In this document: one piece after another, positions 58,014 through 64,000 of the stretch
How positions within the stretch are numbered: the stretch's first letter is position 1
Layout: every line of letters begins with the position of its first letter
Origin: Fallopia convolvulus
Lineage: Eukaryota; Streptophyta; Magnoliopsida; Caryophyllales; Polygonaceae
Direction of reading: 5' to 3'
DNA length: 64,000 nt
NCBI GenBank assembly: GCA_964016875.1
Contig: OZ024724.1
Location: 43,763,820 to 43,827,819 of the forward strand
Made by a program: the position numbers and the translations under genes
The notes under the pieces: generated by a model
Databases searched by the model: none
What the model saw: only the letters and a program-made list of their open reading frames with translations
What the model was told of the DNA's origin: nothing

Positions 58014-59367
58014 ATGGCGTCCCTAATCCTGGGAACAGCTTCCATGGCCACTCAAACACTCTCTCTTCTTTCCCTTTCTTCTTCAAAGTGTCTCTCCGGC
58101 GTCTCTCTCTCCTTCCCTCCACGGAATTTGGCACTTTCATCCTCTTCGCCATGCCCGTCGCTTCCACCGAGTAAAAAACCGCACCTTTTTAAACCCTAAG
58201 TATATAATTAATTCAAATTCGTTTCATATTTTAGTATGCTAATTGATTTCTGAAATTCAATTTTACTTGTATTTCACTTTCTATGGCAGTTTATTGTGGA
58301 AGAGGTGACAGGAAGACCGCCAAGGGCAAACGCTTCGCCCATTCCTTCGGCAATGTGAGTTACCTCTCAATCTCCATTTGCTTTCCGTTGACTAATTGGT
58401 AATTCTATGCTATTCAAGAGAAAATCTGGAATTAATGAATAATCTTGCACCTATCAAAGTCTGAAAATTAATATGCTCAGATGATTCTGTGCTGTTGTAT
58501 TTGTGAAATTAGTGCTTAATCTTTGATTCTGTGCTGTTGTATTTGTGAAATTAGTGCTTAATCTCGCACCTAATTGGAGTCTCAAATTTGATTTGCACAT
58601 AGTGCTCTTCTGTACTGTTGTATTAGTGACTTGAGTAGTATATTTGAGAATTCTCGATAGCTTTTTAAAAAGTTTTCACCTTGCAGCTGTCCAATTAAAT
58701 GCCTTTATATTAGTGGTATAAAAACTCTCTCATTGTATCTTGGATAAGCCATTACATTTATGCTTTTCAATGTGGTTAGCTAGGGTGCAAATTAGTTGGA
58801 GCTATTTATCGATCTCAATGAAGACACTAACTCTCATAACTTTGGGCTGGGCTGAGTTGAATAGGTGAAGCAAGTTCCACATTCGTAAGATTGGAATTGG
58901 TTCAGATTATTTTAAGTCAAGTTATTATGAATTTTAAGTTTGTTGGTTTATCGAAGATGCAAGTTGAAAGAATTTCATCATGGAACGCGGTTTTGTTATT
59001 GCCATGTCGAGTTAGGTTGGGTTTCAGGTGGGTGGTGTTTTTGATTGGCATAATTCCATTTCATTGGTTTCTTGATCCTATATATTTTTTCAGAACAAGG
59101 TTTTAGCTAATCTCATGTGCTCATTTGAGAATTTTGTTTGGCATAATTCCAATTCATTAGTTTCTTGATCCAATATGAAAAATAAGGTTTTAGCTAATCT
59201 CATGTGCTCGCTTGAGAATTTCATCTGGTATTCTTAAACTACAGGCAAGGCCACGAAACAAGAATAAGGGCCGAGGTTATCCTAAACCTCCCGTCCCTCC
59301 ACCCGAGCCCAAGAAGGACCCCTTTGAGAATACTGAGAAAGTTAATTTCGAGATTAAGGATGAGTAG
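58014..59367 (+). CDS. PSRP4: Plastid 30S ribosomal protein bTHXc (PSRP4, S31)
   Basis: Exons 58014-58170, 58290-58354 and 59245-59367 give 114 residues. The first about 50 are Ser/Leu-rich without acidic residues, a typical chloroplast transit peptide. The mature part, CGRGDRKTAKGKRFAHSFGN then ARPRNKNKGRGYPKP, is the conserved bTHX block that binds the head of the small subunit. The tail ends acidic (FEIKDE). Family knowledge: a nuclear gene whose product stabilises 16S rRNA in plastid ribosomes. Intron 2 is 890 bp and contains two recent tandem duplications. Confidence 0.93.
58482..58565. repeat. 42-bp tandem duplication in PSRP4 intron 2
   Basis: 58482-58523 and 58524-58565 are adjacent, near-identical copies. 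Confidence 0.9.
59047..59225. repeat. About 90-bp tandem duplication in PSRP4 intron 2
   Basis: 59047-59139 and 59140-59225 share GGCATAATTCCA and TTTTAGCTAATCTCATGTGC with a few differences. Confidence 0.85.
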
Positions 59368-60113
59368 CTTATCACATTGCTGTGAAAGAGAAAGGCTAAG
59401 TTTGGGGCCTTTGCAGTTCATATTAGATCTGTAATTGTTGTCATATAGCGGCATTAGTTCAAATTGTTCTATCTCATACTATCTTTGAATCTGATAACAC
59501 TGTGATTTGTTTCACTTGCTTGTAATGATTTGCCCTTGACTGTGTTGTGTTGAAGTTGGCATTTAAGAGGCTCTTTTTTGTTCATTCATGCATTATGAGT
59601 TTAATCATTTTCCGTTGGATATAGTTTTGCACTTTTGCTTACACTTTACAATGTCAAACTCATTCATTTGTCGACAAACTTGAAGGTCTCTTCTTTTGGG
59701 TTCTGAATTCAGTTGCCAACAAGCTTGATCTTGTATTTTGCTTTTTATTTTGTTGTATAAAAATCATGTGCTGTCTCTGCCCCTGCCCTCGAGTGTGTTT
59801 TCACTTGCCGTCTTCTAATGTCTTCAGAAGCTAATTTTTGAGGGGAAAAGAGAGGAAACTTGAGGAGGTGGAATGAAATCAAAAGTTTGATTGCTTTACA
59901 AGTCTGTGAATCATGAAACAATCATATTATCAAGAAACATTGTTAAATACCCAGTTTACAAAAAAAATACACTTATTTATTTCTTATGTACGACTTCCAG
60001 GCACCAAAATTATACTTCCAATCGTTGCACGCCCCACAAACTAGTCCTTTAAAAATATAACAAAACAGGGGCTTTCACCCTTTCCTCTCACTAGTGCTTG
60101 GATAGTTGGATAA
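59368..60113. other. 3' flank of PSRP4
   Basis: 3' UTR and intergenic sequence; no other gene seen. Confidence 0.5.
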
Positions 60114-61287
60114 CTGATAACTAGACTTGTCAATCGGGTCGGGTGGGTCGGGTTCGGGTTTTGGTATGTCGGGTTCGGGTCAATTTCAGGTCGGGTCATT
60201 TCGGGTCACAAATTTATCGGGTTCAAACAGGTCGGGTCACTACGGGTTTGTTGCGGGTTCGGGTCGGTCAACGAGTTAAATAACCTGGGGTTTCCTATTG
60301 ATTTTAACAGTTTATTTACTATTTTTTAGTTAATTTTTTTCATTCTCGCTTATTTACCTAAAAAGTTATAGTATAATCTAACTTGAGCCTAAACATAAGG
60401 ATTTGGATTTTGTATACAAGACGCTCAAATTTTGTATTCATTAATATTAATATTTAATCATAAAGTGGTATCTCACTATTTTAGGAACATTTTTGTATTG
60501 TCTCAAAAAAAGGAACATTTTTGTAACCAATCATGTGTTAGACTAAGGGGGTGAATAAACACAATGACAAGTCCCAATTTCACATTCATTGTGCTTGTTG
60601 GCAAAAGAATTTCAACAAGAAATGATTGACCTCAAATTTCAAATCGTAAGAGATTCAAAATTGATTATGAAGAAAAAATAACACATGACCTCATAGAGTT
60701 CTTGTATGCATATACTAGGAAACATATATCAATTCGATCAGAATAGGAAAACTTACAATCCACGTATTATTAAAAAGTATGGTATTCTCCCATTTTGTAT
60801 ATATTTCAGCTTTGATAAAGTCATAATCATTTATGTAACCTAGAGCATCTTTAATCTATTGGCTATTAATAATTTTATTTGGTTACTATTAATCGTTTGC
60901 CCAAACCTAGAGAAGTATATATACATCTTTTTCGAAGATATTAACTTATAACATCTTCAACTAATTGGTTTGTTTAATGTTAATAATCTAGAAAATTAGT
61001 TTTTCAAGCAATCGATTGGAGTCAAGTCCAACTATTGATTAGAGGAAGGAACGAGACTGCAACCAAACTTGACTTGGTGTGAAATTTTTTTCACCATGCT
61101 CGCTTTTTAGTTTGACCCAGCGGGTTGAATCAAACCCGGTCGGGTTTGACCCATAAATTTCTCGGGTCATCGGGTTCGGTTAAAATCGGGTTTCGGGTTA
61201 ATTTTTTCGGGTTATGACCCAAAAAATTTCGGACGGGTCGGGTCGGTTTTTCGGTTCGGGTCATATTTTACCAGGTCTACTGATAAC
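60114..61287. mobile_element. hAT-like element, TCGGGT type, TSD CTGATAAC
   Basis: The element is 60122-61279 (1158 bp), beginning TAGACTTGTCAATCGGG and ending CCAGGTCTA. CTGATAAC is exact at 60114-60121 and 61280-61287. GGGTCGGGT-type arms (60135-60260 and 61110-61260) flank an AT-rich, non-coding centre. Confidence 0.85.
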
Positions 61288-62760
61288 CCATTCATTTCAT
61301 CATTTGGTGATGTCTAAGCCTCAGTGTTGGCGTTAACATATAGAGTTCTGTATCTGCAATCTTTAAATTTTACTAAATGATTTGCTTAAGAAAAATAAAC
61401 ATTTTACAAAAAGACACTTTTGATAACTTAGTATGCAATAAAGACAGATTTAGTCCCAAGAGTTGATGAACAAGGTAATGATAATTATGATACTATTCCT
61501 AGGCCAGAATTTACTCAATGATTACTAGAAGAATTGAATGGAATTTCTTGGCAGCTGGCTGAACTGTTTCCACATGAGGTTGACATATTATTAACTCTAA
61601 TGCATGCATATCCTATTCTTGCTGGATAACTTGTCATTTAATGCTATCAACTGAACACTGAATGCAAGTTTTTGGATGACTGGTTCCTTCTGGTATGGCA
61701 TCATTTCTTTTACCAATTTACCAATTGCAGAAACTGAAGTTGTTTGCAAGTGTCTGTGCTAGAATAGCTGACTCTGGAATGAAACTCATGTTCTGAAACT
61801 AAGTTTGTTTTTCAACTAACATGAATACATCAATGCTCAGATCTCCCATTCTGACTTCATTGTGATTCTGAACATCTTGTTGAGATCTTTTCTCCAGCTA
61901 TATCATATCATATGGGCTTTGAATTTTGTGTGACAATAATTGGTCACTCTTTGGTGACAGTATTTATGGCATCAACTTATCCTTGAAGCCTTCAACATCT
62001 TCTCGATCACAGTTGGACATTAAGTTTAGCTTCAACTTCTGGAATAAAATAATTGCAGAGTTGTTGTTTTGAGCTGTCATTTATGGAATCCTGATTTTCA
62101 TCTACATATTATGACTAATTCATCCTGAAGAAGAATGATGTGGTGACCATCCACAAGACTACAGAACCAAATCCCTAACTCATATAAATTCAGATTTGAC
62201 ATGTGCTACAACTATAGATGTTTTTGCATATTCCTCTGGCCATAATTACACTGGAAGGCTATTCCAAGGCCATGTGCTTGGAATTGTTTATGAGATTAGG
62301 GGACCATCCAAATCATATCATGCAAGTGTTCAAACTTTATCTGTAATTATCCTTTTTTTCCATGCCTAAGCTACGCGAATTTCGTACCAGTTGATCGAGA
62401 ATGGCTGATAGTTGAATCTGAGGTAGACTGGTAGTTCTGACATGAGTTGCAAACTTTGAATGAAGGCTGCACATGCATTGGTGATAAGTGATGATGTACT
62501 TGTTTGTTTGTGACTGATTATTCCTTGTGTTATGGGCTTATGGCTATTCGATGGAACTTATTCAACTAGATAGCACAATTTGGTAAAACCCCTAATCCTA
62601 CACAAGTGCATTGTATGGGTCGATCTTTATATTCCTTTTCGGTTCTTTTATATGCAAGTTGTGGAAGTAACTTCTCACTTCGGAAGTTGAGACTAAATCG
62701 GCCATGGTTACTTCTTCTATGTGTAATGTGTTGGGCTTATTGCCCAAATGAGCATCGTTT
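61288..62760. other. Intergenic sequence
   Basis: No ORF, RNA or terminal repeat recognised. Confidence 0.45.
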
Positions 62761-62901
62761 GATACATGCACTATTCTAAAACTCAGCTTGCCTAGTCGTC
62801 CAGCCCATCTAGGTATCCGTCTAGGACTGCCTAGGCAACCGTTTTGCCCGTCTAGGCGCGACCCCTTTTCGCCTAGCGTTTTTTAGAACATTGGATACAT
62901 G
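62761..62901. mobile_element. Short hAT-like MITE, CGCCTAGG type, TSD GATACATG
   Basis: The element is 62769-62893 (125 bp). The left end CACTATTCTAAAAC and the inverse of the right end CAATGTTCTAAAA are inverted repeats. GATACATG is exact at 62761-62768 and 62894-62901. The interior is built of CTAGG/CCTAG strings. Confidence 0.8.
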
Positions 62902-64000
62902 TTGATTGGCATACTTGATTTTATCACAAGTAGATGGGGGTCTCCTTTATAAAAATTAATTTATAAAGTATATACTTTTTTGAATGCATTATTTCTAAAC
63001 TAGGGCTTTTTTTACTGCATGGAATAATGATCCATATATAAGCAAGCAAGTTAACGGGATGCTAGGGAGCAAGTTCACTGGCTGAGAAGAAAAAGTTTGA
63101 AGGTACGTGCAGAATGAAGGCAGACCTTCATTAGTGTGCAAGCTACAGAAAGATGAGACACAAATTTAAGAATATATTCTATAGGTAAGATTGAGATTCT
63201 TAATTAGATGCTTTTCCTGGGCCGTGTCTGTTCTCCCTTGCCTTGAAAATGACTGGTTAGTCTGGTTTTATATAGCATGCAACATTCTTACAAAGTGCCT
63301 TTTCGGAAAAAACATTCTTAGAAAGTGGGATTAATTGTGAAATATAAGAAAAGTAAGTTGGATGTTTGATAAGCCCACAAAAGCATCAATTTGGAACATT
63401 GAAACTCACTATAATATTAGTGAAATTTGCATTAGCCGTTCAGAAAGTAATCAAGTCATGGTAAACTCAATTTGTAAGAATTCAATATTGAATTTGTTTG
63501 GATGACCATTTTCGGCCTTATTTATTGGCCCATATTTGTATTACAAAATATGTTACCGATGTCTCATACCACATATAGTATTATAGTATTGTTCATTAAT
63601 GTAACTATTGCTTTGTTGCAATATTATATATGATGGTACTAGTACTATACGTTGTGAGACAACATCGGGAACATATCTCGTAGTAAAAGATCCAGATGTT
63701 TTATCAATGATTTTAATTTAATTGACATGTTTTCTTATTACGATAACCTATCAGCAAAAGTATTGTATAACTATATAAGCATTATGTTGAAACAGAATCA
63801 TTCCATACTTGAGAAAAGAATGAGATTGTAAACAAATAACCGGTTGATATCAAACCCTCATGATCGCATGCGCAAGAAGACAAAATGAGATGGAAATGCA
63901 AAAAAAAGTCGATACTTAGTTATTTACAACACACAATAAAAATCACAATCCTCTGGGCTCTTCTGGCTCTAGGAGCCTCCTTTATGTTACAAATGCACGT
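62902..64000. other. AT-rich intergenic sequence to window end
   Basis: No gene or repeat end recognised. Confidence 0.45.

Overview
The window is nuclear DNA from a dicot-like flowering plant. It contains spliced genes with GT-AG introns, plastid-targeted proteins, a plant-type LRR receptor kinase, and many plant transposon families (Athila-type Gypsy, Copia, plant mariner with DD39D spacing, MULE, hAT-like, Helitron-like). I cannot name the species. All annotation is by eye: hand translation, splice-site fitting, terminal repeats and target-site duplications (TSDs). No search was run.

Host genes. (1) 1-7728 (+): the 3' part of FTSHI5, a catalytically degenerate FtsH AAA protein of the plastid, 19 exons visible, with a non-LTR insertion in an intron. 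(2) 8315-11626 (-): an LRR-XI receptor kinase of the MIK1/PXL type, tail-to-tail with FTSHI5. (3) 42739-43281 (+): a GPI-anchored lipid transfer protein. (4) 54742-57250 (-): an intact hAT-transposase-related (ZMYM1/TTF-type) gene. (5) 58014-59367 (+): plastid ribosomal protein bTHXc/PSRP4, head-to-head with (4). The two plastid genes and the kinase look like normal functional loci; the rest of the window is mostly repeats.

Transposon layers. 13.6-16.9 kb: a LINE RNase H relic, a degenerate GGGGAT-type repeat and a solo LTR (TSD TTTTC). 17.55-20.9 kb: a minus-strand Copia element with intact TSD but lacking RT/RNase H and most of one LTR, split by a hAT-like element. 21.2-22.7 kb: a second hAT-like element containing a Pack-MULE (9-bp TSD) that carries a spliced H15/HMG-Y fragment. 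22.7-25.2 kb: an old Copia relic. 25.2-41.8 kb: a plant mariner broken by an Athila-type insertion. The Athila is present once as a solo LTR (28628-30151) and once as an element lacking pol (31061-40889). The mariner N-terminal piece and its flank are present twice with no difference that I could see, which indicates a recent segmental duplication followed by LTR-LTR deletion. 44.1-45.8 kb: a TRIM-like repeat pair and a GGAACC hAT-like element. 47.7-50.7 kb: a probable MULE carrying a nucleoside-transporter fragment and two facing tRNA-like sequences around an AATGCACTTT array. 52.3-53.7 kb: a Helitron-like terminus. 60.1-61.3 and 62.8 kb: two more hAT-like elements.

Most unusual signals. (a) A 10-bp palindrome, TCGTTAACGA, recurs through the Athila element in LTRs, spacers and coding sequence, almost always as pairs 21-23 bp apart. 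(b) The Athila envelope-position ORF appears to have its own TATA box, CT-rich leader and 5' UTR intron in an element that has lost pol. (c) The facing tRNA-like repeats. (d) The Pack-MULE with a readable spliced H15 product. (e) The duplication and solo-LTR history of the mariner/Athila locus.
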